From Methylovulum psychrotolerans (GTDB lineage: Bacteria; Pseudomonadota; Gammaproteobacteria; Methylococcales; Methylomonadaceae), in contig NZ_PGFZ01000001.1 of the NCBI RefSeq assembly GCF_002923755.1, forward strand, positions 1,067,176-1,131,175: 64,000 nucleotides of DNA, given 5' to 3'. The notes below the pieces were generated by a model that saw nothing but the letters and a program-made list of their open reading frames with translations, was not told the origin of the DNA and did not search any database. A program made the position numbers and the translations under genes. Numbering within the stretch: position 1 is the first letter of the stretch; the number at the start of each line of letters is the position of its first letter. This document shows positions 20,531-29,310 of this stretch, one piece after another.

Positions 20531-21472
20531 TCACTTATCCCCCAACAACGCCGTAATCCTAATCGCCGTTGCCAAAGCCCTGCGTCCTGCTTCGCCAGAT
20601 ACCAAAGGCGTACTGCCCGTCTGGATGCAATTGACGAAATGCGCAATTTCCGCCAGTAACGCATCACCGCTCTCAAACACCGACTCTTCGGTTTCTATCT
20701 CAGGAATGCCCGGAAACATTTCTTTTGTCCCCGTACGGTGCTTAGTCAGGGTGCGGTTTTGGAAATCGACGGCAATGTAAGAGCTCGGACGGAACAGGCG
20801 CATTTTGCGTTCCAGCTTCATACTGATACGGCTGGCCGTAACATTGGCGACACAGCCGTTCTTAAACAACAGCCGCGCATTGGCAATGTCCGTGCCTTGG
20901 GTCAATACCGCCGTACCGCTGGCATCAATGCGCTCAACCTCGGAATCGACCAACGCCAAAATAATATCAATGTCATGGATCATCAAATCCAGCACCACAC
21001 TGACATCATTCGCGCGGGGATTGAACGGCGCCAAACGGTGCGATTCGATAAATAACGGTTTCTCGTCTTTATCCAAGCCCAAGACCGCCGGATTAAAACG
21101 CTCTAAATGCCCGACCTGCAACGCCACCTTATTGGCTTCGGCAAGGGCGATCAACTCGTCGGCTTCGGCAACCGTCACCGTAATCGGCTTTTCCACCAAC
21201 ACATGCACCCCAGCCGCCAAAAAGTCTTTCGTGACCCGGTGGTGCAAAGTTGTCGGCACCACAATACTGACCGCATCAATAGAGCCGTCTAATAAAGAAT
21301 GGTAATCCGTCAGGGCCTGCACCCCATGCTTATCGGCAACCGAACTTGCCGCCACCGGATTGACATCGACCACCGCCACCAACTCACAATCGGGTAAGGC
21401 GGCATATTTTTCGGCATGGAATTTACCCAGATAACCTGTGCCAATAACGGCGCATCGCAATTTTTTCATCAT
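20531..21472 (-). CDS. gnnA: Gfo/Idh/MocA-type oxidoreductase, GnnA-like
   Basis: NAD-dependent sugar dehydrogenase of 313 residues. The Rossmann motif CAVIGTGYLGKFHAEKY opens the protein, VEKPITVTVAEADELI is the conserved EKP block, and GHLERFNPAV plus DLMIHDIDI hold the catalytic His/Asp residues of the family. In the GnnA-GnnB scheme it oxidises the 3-hydroxyl of UDP-GlcNAc so that GnnB can aminate it. It is the first gene of the operon ahead of gnnB and lpxB (gap of about 210 bp to gnnB). lpxA and lpxD are not in the window. Confidence 0.82.
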   Translation of the reverse strand: MMKKLRCAVIGTGYLGKFHAEKYAALPDCELVAVVDVNPVAASSVADKHGVQALTDYHSLLDGSIDAVSIVVPTTLHHRVTKDFLAAGVHVLVEKPITVTVAEADELIALAEANKVALQVGHLERFNPAVLGLDKDEKPLFIESHRLAPFNPRANDVSVVLDLMIHDIDIILALVDSEVERIDASGTAVLTQGTDIANARLLFKNGCVANVTASRISMKLERKMRLFRPSSYIAVDFQNRTLTKHRTGTKEMFPGIPEIETEESVFESGDALLAEIAHFVNCIQTGSTPLVSGEAGRRALATAIRITALLGDK

Positions 21473-21759
21473 AAAGCCAGAAAGTCTGTACCATCACTCT
21501 GCTTGGCAAAACAGTGAATCGGCACAATTAGTAAAAAAGATATAGGGTGTATTGTAAGCTATCGGAAAATATTCAGAAACCTTTCGATGATTGGGCAAAG
21601 CATAACAACCGCCCCAACCGACCGCCGCCAAGCAAAAAATCATGGTAAAGGTTTGCTTTAGCGTCATTGCCCCGTTAGCATCATGATGGAAACTTATCAG
21701 CATAACCGCAAAGATAATACACCGTACGCAGCACCAAACAGATTAAACGATAAGCTTCA

Positions 21760-22458
21760 ATGTGGATGAAATTTATGAATGCAGAAAATCTAGATCAATT
21801 GGATTTATCATTAGAATCTCCGCCTTTTTCCGTGGCGATATGGAAAAAATTGCTGAATAACGAAGTCTCAACCTACCGCTGCGAAGCTTTAGACCACATA
21901 CCTGATGAAGCCACAGATGAAGAGGTAGCCGAAGCCGTCATCAAAGCGCTACGCGATGAAGAGGATCTGGTGCGTACTTGTGCCGCCGATGCCGCCAGAT
22001 TATTAATGGGGCGGCAAGATATAGGGGACGCGCTCCGTAGCCTCATTAAAGTAGAGACGGACAATTTGACGTTAGCATATGCTTACGCTTCGCTCGGACG
22101 TTGGGGGGAGGCACAGGATATTGCGGCTTTTACTCAGGCGCTAAATACCGTATCTGACATGAGGACTCGCTTGGATATTATGGGTGGCTTTTGTGTGCTG
22201 CTCCATGGCTTGTATTTATCTGAAATGCAAGCATTAATGAAGGCAAAAGACAATAATTTGTTTTATATCGCCGTCAGTATATTTTTACATATCACAGATG
22301 ATGAAAGCTTCATCGAAAAGGAACGGCTTAACAGTATAGAGCGCCATTTTAAGGCCTTGACTCCAGAAGAACTAGCAGCCGATTGCAATGCTTGTGAAAA
22401 ATTGATGAAAAAACTGAATGAAAGGCTTAACAAATCAGAACCCACCACATCCCCGTAG
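21760..22458 (+). CDS. HEAT-repeat-like protein of unknown function
   Basis: A 232-residue acidic helical protein. Residues about 30-115 show repeating helix pairs with the pattern YRCEALDHIPDEATDEEVAEAV and LVRTCAADAARLLMG, as in HEAT or armadillo-type repeats, which usually bind partner proteins. No signal peptide or membrane segment. The start is uncertain among ATG 21760, 21766 and 21775; an upstream GGA fits 21775 best. Codon choice is less GC-rich than neighbouring housekeeping genes. A short unknown gene follows in the same direction; an effector-immunity or polymorphic accessory pair is possible but unsupported. Confidence 0.6.
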   Translation: MWMKFMNAENLDQLDLSLESPPFSVAIWKKLLNNEVSTYRCEALDHIPDEATDEEVAEAVIKALRDEEDLVRTCAADAARLLMGRQDIGDALRSLIKVETDNLTLAYAYASLGRWGEAQDIAAFTQALNTVSDMRTRLDIMGGFCVLLHGLYLSEMQALMKAKDNNLFYIAVSIFLHITDDESFIEKERLNSIERHFKALTPEELAADCNACEKLMKKLNERLNKSEPTTSP

Positions 22459-22557
22459 ATTAGCTTGGACAGATCCGCTCTTCTGCCGTTAATTGCCAAA
22501 AGCGGACAAGGCCAAACTATGCGCGTTCTTTTATCTTACCCGTAGAGATTAAAATTT

Positions 22558-22845
22558 ATGCACGACTGGATTCTGTGGGCAATTTTAGTTGCATGGACAA
22601 AAAGTGGAGAAGATAGGGTGACAATGACCTTTACTACCAATAAATCCAATCAGGTAGAATTGACGGCTACAGGGCTGGTCAATTTGGCTGTCCCTAAATA
22701 TGAGGAATGGGGGCCGAGCAACTCGGTGAACAGGGTCTTTGGGCCAGTTCAACGGGATAATGGCAATTATCGTGTAGAGATAGAGCTTCAGTCTGGGGAT
22801 ACGCTTACCCTTGAAGCGAAATCCATCCAAATGCCGGAACCATAG
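22558..22845 (+). CDS. hypothetical protein
   Basis: A 95-residue protein not recognised as a known family. After a short N-terminal hydrophobic stretch (WILWAILVAW) the rest is beta-rich (TMTFTTNKSNQVELTATG, NYRVEIELQSGDTLTLEAKS), suggesting a small beta-sandwich or barrel. It follows the HEAT-like gene by 99 bp on the same strand. Confidence 0.5.
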   Translation: MHDWILWAILVAWTKSGEDRVTMTFTTNKSNQVELTATGLVNLAVPKYEEWGPSNSVNRVFGPVQRDNGNYRVEIELQSGDTLTLEAKSIQMPEP

Positions 22846-22950
22846 CACTAAGCTCCCCTAACCCATTTCCAGAGCAACCGCTAAAAATGCCGGATAGATT
22901 TATGGGCGCTCTATGTATTAACGGCAAAGAGACATTGAAACCCTATAGCC

Positions 22951-25029
22951 TCAACGATGCACCGACCCCGAAACCCACAAAGCGCCAAAATAATAAACCC
23001 GATAGCCCCCGCAACTAAACACCGCCTGCTCCAGCAAAGCCGCAGGCCATGCCACGGTTGTTGTCGGTTGTAGGATGTACCACGCCAAGCCGTTGCTCAG
23101 CGCGTAGGTTTGTACCGCCTCGGTATCGGCCAAACGGCTAAACGCTTCAACCTCCTTAACCCGCTCTTGCAGGGCGGCTTCTTGCCAGCCGAACATGCTC
23201 TTACTGACAAAATTTTGCCGCTCGGCTAAGGCGGTGACTGCATAGTGGGGGTCAAAGTCCGATGCTTGGATCAGTTCGTCGGGGCGGCTATTATCCCGGA
23301 CAAACCGCGCGGCCTTGACCAGACACGCAGGCACGGCATTAAAATCCTCATACCTTGCATAGCCGCGCAAGGCCGGAAAGGTCTGAAAATTCGCGGCCAC
23401 TAGCCAAGGCACGGCCAAACTGGCACAAACCGCCCCGGCCAAGCCGATACGCGTTAACTTGCGGGGCGGCAAGCCCGCACCCCACAGCCAATAATAGCCC
23501 CCACCCGCCGTCCACGCGACCACAACAAAATACGCCCACCCCAGCGGACGGTTCAATAATTCGTAAGGACTGGCACTATTATGCGCATCCGCCGCCAAGC
23601 CGATGGACATTAACAGATAATTGCCGATAATAAGCACCGGAAACACCGCAATAGCCAGCGGCAGCCGCCGCCACAGCAGCACCCAAACCCCAACAAAAGC
23701 CGCGCCCCACAAACCAAAGGTAGACAGCGACAATAAGACGGCGGCATACAGGGCGTTAACCAGTTTACTATGGTGTTCTTCGACCAGCACGCCGTGGAAA
23801 AAGTTTTTTAACGCGCCAGGGTCAAACGCATCCATCAGCAACAGCAAATAACCCGTGGCACCACTGCCATCCAAGCGCAACACGGGTACAGAGGCCAGCT
23901 GTTGCGACCAAGCGATAACGCCGACAAAGCCGCCGATAAACCCCAAACCGATCAGCAGCCGCAAAAGCCCACCGAGGCGGGTAAAAAACACGCAAGGATA
24001 TAGCCCAATCAGCAAGGCATTGGCGACGAAAAAATGCGCTTTATAAAACAGGCAAACCACGGCCAACCCACAGCCCGCGACTATCGGCCAGTACAAGCCG
24101 CGCCGACAGCCGTCGAAAATACACAGCCAAGCCAAGGCCATGCAGGCGATGCCGTATAACATGCCCAGATTGACCTGGGTAAGAAAATGGTAGCTCAGGT
24201 ATCTATTGGCAAAGCCTTGTTGGTAGGCATCCGGCAGCAAGACAATCGCCACCGTCGCCGCCAGCGCGGGCCACACCCCCCAAAAATAAGCCATCAGGGC
24301 AAACGCCGCCAAGCCGCTGAGGAAAATCCCTAAAGGTAACTGAAACCCCGCATATACCTCGACCGCGCCCGCCCCCGACAGCAAGGCCAGCGCCGCCGCA
24401 GAAAGATAACTGCCATAATGGTAAAACGGCGCGGGCAACCCGGCCATCCTGACATCAGAAAAACTCGCCAAGCCATGATACTGGGTGAAGGCGCTGATTT
24501 CTCTGGCATGAAAAAACATATCCTGCCAAGTGCGGAACACCGCCGCCTGCCCATCCACCAGCACCGGAAAGCGGAAGTCGGCACACCATAACCCCGCCGC
24601 CGCCCCACTGACCGCAATCGCCAACAAGCTGGGCAGATTATCCTGATACCCACCCAGAAAAGGCCGATACTGGACGCGGTAAGCCACCCATAACAGGGCG
24701 ACAACCGTCAGCAACATCAGGTTAGCCATCATCCCTAAAGGCGACACGACCACCAAGACCAACAACAAGGTATTAAAGACAAAATAGCCGCCAAGCAACT
24801 GCAACGCCACCCCGCCCTTACTGACCAGATACGAGTTGGTCGGCAAAACGGCTGTTCCGTAAGCCAAGCACAAGCAGGCATACCAACCTAAAGCACCGAG
24901 CGTCGCCCAACCCACCCCGCCACTGGCCTGCACCTGCCAAACCACAGCGGACAACACGAACAGCACTGCCGCCTCTAATGGTGGCTGGCGCAAACCCTTG
25001 ACGAAGCCTTGGGCGCTTAAAGCCTGCAT
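22951..25029 (-). CDS. large polytopic membrane protein, GT-C glycosyltransferase-like
   Basis: About 692 residues with twelve or more hydrophobic helices up to about residue 560 and a soluble C-terminal region of about 130 residues. After several helices comes the periplasmic stretch FRTWQDMFFHAREISAF, with Asp and His spaced as in GT-C fold enzymes that use lipid-linked sugars, so a lipid-carrier-dependent glycosyltransferase is likely. ATG 25029 has an AGGGG site seven bases upstream; ATG 25035 and 25059 are alternatives that would overlap the upstream aminotransferase gene. Its position in a glycan locus supports a surface-polysaccharide role. Confidence 0.62.
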   Translation of the reverse strand: MQALSAQGFVKGLRQPPLEAAVLFVLSAVVWQVQASGGVGWATLGALGWYACLCLAYGTAVLPTNSYLVSKGGVALQLLGGYFVFNTLLLVLVVVSPLGMMANLMLLTVVALLWVAYRVQYRPFLGGYQDNLPSLLAIAVSGAAAGLWCADFRFPVLVDGQAAVFRTWQDMFFHAREISAFTQYHGLASFSDVRMAGLPAPFYHYGSYLSAAALALLSGAGAVEVYAGFQLPLGIFLSGLAAFALMAYFWGVWPALAATVAIVLLPDAYQQGFANRYLSYHFLTQVNLGMLYGIACMALAWLCIFDGCRRGLYWPIVAGCGLAVVCLFYKAHFFVANALLIGLYPCVFFTRLGGLLRLLIGLGFIGGFVGVIAWSQQLASVPVLRLDGSGATGYLLLLMDAFDPGALKNFFHGVLVEEHHSKLVNALYAAVLLSLSTFGLWGAAFVGVWVLLWRRLPLAIAVFPVLIIGNYLLMSIGLAADAHNSASPYELLNRPLGWAYFVVVAWTAGGGYYWLWGAGLPPRKLTRIGLAGAVCASLAVPWLVAANFQTFPALRGYARYEDFNAVPACLVKAARFVRDNSRPDELIQASDFDPHYAVTALAERQNFVSKSMFGWQEAALQERVKEVEAFSRLADTEAVQTYALSNGLAWYILQPTTTVAWPAALLEQAVFSCGGYRVYYFGALWVSGSVHR

Positions 25030-25039
25030 AGCCATGCCC

Positions 25040-26170
25040 CTACCCCGCCAAAGCATCAATAATCCGCCCGATCACCGCAGCCTGATGAGCCTCAAGCCCC
25101 AACCACAGCGGCAAGCGCAGCAAACGTCCGGCAATGTTATCGGTTATGGGCAAAGCATAGTCAGCACGGCCATAACTCAGGCCAGCGGGTGCGGTATGCA
25201 GGGGGATGTAATGGAACACCGCATAAATGTCATGCTGTTTCAGGGCTTCTATTAACGCGCTCCGCCGTTCGACATCAGGCAGCAAGATATAATACAAATG
25301 GGCGTTATACCCGCACTCTTCAGGAATGCGCGGACGCTCTATCAGCCCCGCCTCGGCCAGCCCTGCCAAGCCTTGGTGGTAAGTGTCCCACAGTGCTGTG
25401 CGGCGGCGGGTAATGGCATCGGCCTCGCCAATTTGCGCCCATAAAAACGCGGCGATAATTTCCCCCGGCAAATACGACGAGCCAATATCCACCCAAGTAT
25501 ACTTATCCACTTGCCCCCGGAAAAATTGGCTACGGTTGGTGCCTTTTTCACGGATAATTTCCGCCCGCGCCACCAAGTCGGGATGGTTGACCAACAACGC
25601 CCCGCCCTCTCCAGAAATGATGTTTTTGGTCTCATGAAACGAATACGCCCCCAGATCGCCGATACTACCCAACGCCCGCCCCTTATAAGTGGACATGACC
25701 GCCTGTGCGGCATCCTCAACCACCCAAAGCCGATGGCGGCGGGCTATCGCCATAATCGTGTCCATTTCGCAAGCCACCCCGGCATAATGCACCGGGACAA
25801 TGGCTTTAGTGCGCGGCGTAATTGCGGCGGCAATTTTCGTCTCGTCAATGTTCAACGTATCGGCGCGAATATCGACAAACACCGGCACCGCGCCCCGCAA
25901 CACAAAGGCATTGGCAGTGGAAACAAAGGTATAAGCGGGCATAATCACCTCGTCACCCGGTTCGATACCGATCAGCATAGCGGCCATTTCCAAAGCGGCG
26001 GTACACGAGTGGGTCAGCAACGCTTTATGCGCCCCCGTGCTGGCTTCCAACCACGCATGGCACTGCTTAGTAAAACTGCCCTCACCCGCAAGATGGCCAT
26101 TAGCATGGGCTTCGGCAATATAATGCAACTCCTTGCCCGTCATATAAGGTTTATTAAAAGGGATACGCAT
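25040..26170 (-). CDS. wecE: dTDP-4-amino-4,6-dideoxygalactose transaminase
   Basis: PLP enzyme of the DegT family, 376 residues. N-terminal IPFNKPYMTGKELHYIAEA and ALLTHSCTAALEMAAMLIGI, then MPAYTFVSTANAFVLRGAVP and the lysine motif AYSFHETKNIISGEGGAL are characteristic of WecE/RffA, which uses glutamate to aminate dTDP-4-keto-6-deoxyglucose to dTDP-Fuc4N. A WecD-like N-acetyltransferase lies about 5 kb away in the same locus (31169), which fits dTDP-Fuc4NAc synthesis for a surface glycan. Its stop lies 11 bases before the downstream GT-C-like start. Confidence 0.87.
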   Translation of the reverse strand: MRIPFNKPYMTGKELHYIAEAHANGHLAGEGSFTKQCHAWLEASTGAHKALLTHSCTAALEMAAMLIGIEPGDEVIMPAYTFVSTANAFVLRGAVPVFVDIRADTLNIDETKIAAAITPRTKAIVPVHYAGVACEMDTIMAIARRHRLWVVEDAAQAVMSTYKGRALGSIGDLGAYSFHETKNIISGEGGALLVNHPDLVARAEIIREKGTNRSQFFRGQVDKYTWVDIGSSYLPGEIIAAFLWAQIGEADAITRRRTALWDTYHQGLAGLAEAGLIERPRIPEECGYNAHLYYILLPDVERRSALIEALKQHDIYAVFHYIPLHTAPAGLSYGRADYALPITDNIAGRLLRLPLWLGLEAHQAAVIGRIIDALAG

Positions 26171-26239
26171 AGCTTACTTGGTCTGTTTATAATCAGGATG
26201 GGGCGATAGGGCTTATGTTACTCGATGTTCAAGTTTTGG

Positions 26240-26273
26240 CGCTGGTTCCCAAGCTCCGGCTTGGGAACCAGCG
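26240..26273. repeat. 15-bp perfect palindrome
   Basis: CGCTGGTTCCCAAGC and its exact complement GCTTGGGAACCAGCG are separated by four bases (TCCG). It lies between wecE and the downstream-facing GMC gene. No T-run follows on either strand, so it is more likely a REP-type intergenic element than a terminator. Confidence 0.7.
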
Positions 26274-26333
26274 TCTGTCATATTATTCAGCGTAGGTTTT
26301 ATGCACAATTTGATCAGCGAGATAAACACAGAA

Positions 26334-27908
26334 CTAACTTAACTCCACTTCACTAGCAATACGGGAGGCATTCGCCATAGCCAGCAGGCCAATTGTCGTG
26401 CCAGGAAGCGAAGGAAAAACACTGCTATCGACAATATGGATACGTTGCCAACCCTTAGGGCGGCCATCGCTATCGGTATCAGTCTCTAAGACAGGGGTAG
26501 CGCACATGGGCAAGCTACCACCGACATGAAACGAGGCCGAGGTTTGCGAGAACGGCAATAGCGCGTAACAGCCCCACTGCCGCCCCAACGTAAATAACGC
26601 TTGGGCGGTTTTTTTCAGCGCGTGGCGAGATTCGGTCAAGTGCTGCGGCGTGGCGACCAATGTCGCAGGGCCGTTAACAGCCTGTTCAAGCTGAAGGCTG
26701 TAGCCATTGCAATGATCCGAATGCAAATTGCAATGGGCGACCAGCAAATGCGCCGACAACAGCCGCTTAAGGGACTGCCAAGCCCCTTGGGTTTCCTTGG
26801 CAAGCCCCAGCTTTGCCAACACCATCTCATTCGGCGTGGACAGTTGGGTATGCACCCAATGCTCGGACAGGCCCTTGACCTTAAACTCCAGAAACACCCC
26901 CGGCAGGGTATTTTCGTGCGGCCACGCGCTGGGCATTTTCTGGACGCTGAACAGCGGCATGACAAAGCCCCCGGTAGACTTTAAGCGCACCGCTTGCCCA
27001 TACAGCCGTTTAGACTGCAAGACAAGGCGGGTGCTGCCCACCGCCCCGGCAGCGACAAACACCCGGTCGAATGTCAACACTTCCGGCTCCCCGCCCGCCC
27101 GCACCAGCGATACCCTGACCTGACCTGCCGCTTCGGCCAGTTCCTGCACCAACACCCCGCCAACATATTCAATGTGCTGCGCCGCCCGCAAGCGGTCGAT
27201 GTCTTGGCTGGCTTTATAAATGGCACCATAAACGCAGCCGCTCATGCAGCACCCGCAGTATTGGCAAGCATTGGCCGCTGGCGTATCGGCAAGCTGGAGC
27301 AGCAGACGGGCTTGGCCGAACACCACCCGGTCTTTAGCCGCCAAGCCGCTAGCGGCCATTTTTGCCAACAACAGACGGTTGCCCGCCGACAGGCGCACCG
27401 CATCGCTGCCCGTTTTGTGCAAAGGAAAGTTCAGGCTTAAGCTGTCGGCACAGGCCGAATAAGGCAAACGTGCCAGAATTTGCGCGTAATAGCCGTGCAA
27501 TTGCCTAGCGGCCAGCGGCCAATCGGCCATATCACAGGCATCGGCGGGCAAGGCCGAACCGCCCCAGCCGACACTTAGGCCACCATAAGCATAACTGAGC
27601 GGCGGCATATCGGCTTCCCTAAGCAGCGGGGCCAACGGCTGCGGACGGCCATAAAAATAATCCGAACCGAACGCCAGCTTAGTCGGCACGGCCTGTTTAT
27701 TAGCCAAAGTCGGGTTATGGCACAGCACAGCGCGCCCAGCCGCCGCCCATTGCTGGGGCGGCAAGGCGGACAACGTATCTACAAGCTGTTGCCTGCCTGT
27801 ATCTAAACATTCGCCATAATCCAACACTATCGGTTTTAACCCCCGCGCAACCAAGGCATTCAACGTCGCCACCGCCGCCAACCCCGAACCGATAACGGCT
27901 ACCCTCAT
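26334..27908 (-). CDS. GMC-type FAD oxidoreductase with cysteine cluster
   Basis: Flavin enzyme of 524 residues. The dinucleotide fold RVAVIGSGLAAVATLNAL opens it, and the GMC-type ending VDSSVFPSLPGTTIGLLAMANASRIA closes it. Between them, at about residues 212-223, lies CQYCGCCMSGC, a ferredoxin-like cysteine cluster seen in some GMC relatives and suggestive of an iron-sulfur or metal site. GMC enzymes oxidise alcohol groups of sugars or sterols. Its place between two DegT aminotransferase genes suggests that it oxidises a sugar or lipid-linked intermediate of the surface glycan. The substrate is unknown. Confidence 0.72.
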   Translation of the reverse strand: MRVAVIGSGLAAVATLNALVARGLKPIVLDYGECLDTGRQQLVDTLSALPPQQWAAAGRAVLCHNPTLANKQAVPTKLAFGSDYFYGRPQPLAPLLREADMPPLSYAYGGLSVGWGGSALPADACDMADWPLAARQLHGYYAQILARLPYSACADSLSLNFPLHKTGSDAVRLSAGNRLLLAKMAASGLAAKDRVVFGQARLLLQLADTPAANACQYCGCCMSGCVYGAIYKASQDIDRLRAAQHIEYVGGVLVQELAEAAGQVRVSLVRAGGEPEVLTFDRVFVAAGAVGSTRLVLQSKRLYGQAVRLKSTGGFVMPLFSVQKMPSAWPHENTLPGVFLEFKVKGLSEHWVHTQLSTPNEMVLAKLGLAKETQGAWQSLKRLLSAHLLVAHCNLHSDHCNGYSLQLEQAVNGPATLVATPQHLTESRHALKKTAQALFTLGRQWGCYALLPFSQTSASFHVGGSLPMCATPVLETDTDSDGRPKGWQRIHIVDSSVFPSLPGTTIGLLAMANASRIASEVELS

Positions 27909-27975
27909 AGCTAAGCCCCTACTACCACTAAGTAACGGATATAAATTAACGCAGGCAAAAGCTTATCCCCCTGGG

Positions 27976-28022
27976 AGCGCGGGCATCTTGCCCGCAAAAG
28001 GGGCGGGCAAGATGCCCGCGCT
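27976..28022. repeat. 20-bp perfect hairpin of the GCGGGCAAGATGCCCGC family
   Basis: AGCGCGGGCATCTTGCCCGC at 27976-27995 faces its exact complement at 28003-28022, with a 7-base loop. The core recurs at 62561-62587 and, more loosely, at 44468-44494. It lies between two reverse-strand genes; it may act as a transcript-stabilising or terminating element, but the recurrence marks it as a dispersed repeat. Confidence 0.8.
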
Positions 28023-28040
28023 TCTATCAGCCGCTTACCA

Positions 28041-29267
28041 TTAACCCACATCATTCAGCACCTGAATAATCCGCTGCCGATCGGCGGCATTTAGGCCAGG
28101 AAAACAGGGTATAAACAAACTGTTGCTATACAGCTTATCGGCATTAGGGGTGTCGCCGTGGTAAGGATAGGCGGGCAAAGCGGAAATTTTTAATAGGCTG
28201 GTGGTCGCCGTATCGATTTTTTTGCCATGCCAGCGTTGCTGGGTTGCTGCCGGGTCAGCAAAATAAGCCAACAATTGCCAATAAATAGGCTTGCCGCCTT
28301 CGCTACCGCGCGGAAAATCGACTGAAGGGGCAGCGGCTTTAATCTCGGCGACATTGTGTAAGCGTTCTTGGTCTAAAGCCTCCAAGCTGACTAGCCCTTC
28401 CAAGCCCACCCGCGCCTGTAATGCCGTGTAAGCACAAAACCACTCGCCCGGCAATTCGTCTATCATGGCTTTATCCCGGTCGCCTGTATGCTTTAGTACA
28501 CTATTGGGTTTTAATTTAGCCAACAGCCCCAGCAGTGGAAAAACGCCAAAATGGAATACCAGCCGCGTGGTGGCGACATTACGGATCAAGTCGGTGACAA
28601 TTTTTTGCCACAACTGGGTTCTGACGGGCGGCGCTAACTGCGCTTGGTCAGCCCTCAAGGCTTCGGCCAGAGCCTCATCATCACAGACCAATAGGCCTCC
28701 GCCATAAGTGTCCAGGGTTTTGATGGAAGACGCGCTATAAACCCCAACCTCGCCAAAGCTGCCGATTTTACGGTCGGCAAACTGGCCGTTCAGACATTGG
28801 GAAAAATCCTCAATAACAAACACCCCGCGTGTACGGCACACCGCCACCAGCTTCTCCACATCTGGCACCATACCAAACAGATAAGTGATGATAACGGCAC
28901 GGGTATTCGCGTTAAGGGCTTTTTCCAACAACTGCTCATCAAAACACAGCGTATCCTTGTCAATATCGACAAACACCGGCACCAACCCCAAAGCCAATAC
29001 CACATCTAAAATGCCCTTGATGGAAATCGGCGGCATGATAATTTCACTGCCATGCGGAAAATGCTGGCGCTTTAAGGCATAGTAAATCGCCGTTCTGGCA
29101 AAAGGGAAAGCCACACAGTGCTTTCTGCCCAGCAACTGCGCAAAACGGGTCTCGAACGCCGCCACCACAGGCTGATCGTCCAACTTGGCAACCAGTGATG
29201 TGACCAGCCATTTCAAATCATCCAGCACCGAATGATAAATAATACCGCGTGGGATTGCTAAATTCAT
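28041..29267 (-). CDS. DegT/DnrJ/EryC1/StrS-family aminotransferase
   Basis: PLP-dependent enzyme of 408 residues. CVAFPFARTAIYYALK, MPPISIKGILDVVLALGLVP and FVDIDKDTLCFDEQL are family blocks, and the active-site stretch YSASSIKTLDTYGGGLLV places the lysine near residue 184. The flanks of the lysine (SIKTLDTYGGG) differ from the common K-N-I/L-GEGG form, so it may be a divergent subfamily; the C-terminal 130 residues are also unlike standard sugar aminotransferases. Part of the glycan locus. Substrate not predictable. Confidence 0.76.
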   Translation of the reverse strand: MNLAIPRGIIYHSVLDDLKWLVTSLVAKLDDQPVVAAFETRFAQLLGRKHCVAFPFARTAIYYALKRQHFPHGSEIIMPPISIKGILDVVLALGLVPVFVDIDKDTLCFDEQLLEKALNANTRAVIITYLFGMVPDVEKLVAVCRTRGVFVIEDFSQCLNGQFADRKIGSFGEVGVYSASSIKTLDTYGGGLLVCDDEALAEALRADQAQLAPPVRTQLWQKIVTDLIRNVATTRLVFHFGVFPLLGLLAKLKPNSVLKHTGDRDKAMIDELPGEWFCAYTALQARVGLEGLVSLEALDQERLHNVAEIKAAAPSVDFPRGSEGGKPIYWQLLAYFADPAATQQRWHGKKIDTATTSLLKISALPAYPYHGDTPNADKLYSNSLFIPCFPGLNAADRQRIIQVLNDVG

Positions 29268-29310
29268 AGGCCTTACCTCATATCCGTTATTGGGCGCACC
29301 GCGTACCTTT

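Noticed and set aside
21494-21703. 69-codon reverse frame upstream of gnnA
   Set aside because: No convincing ribosome-binding site, mixed composition and no family; the stretch more likely carries the gnnA promoter.
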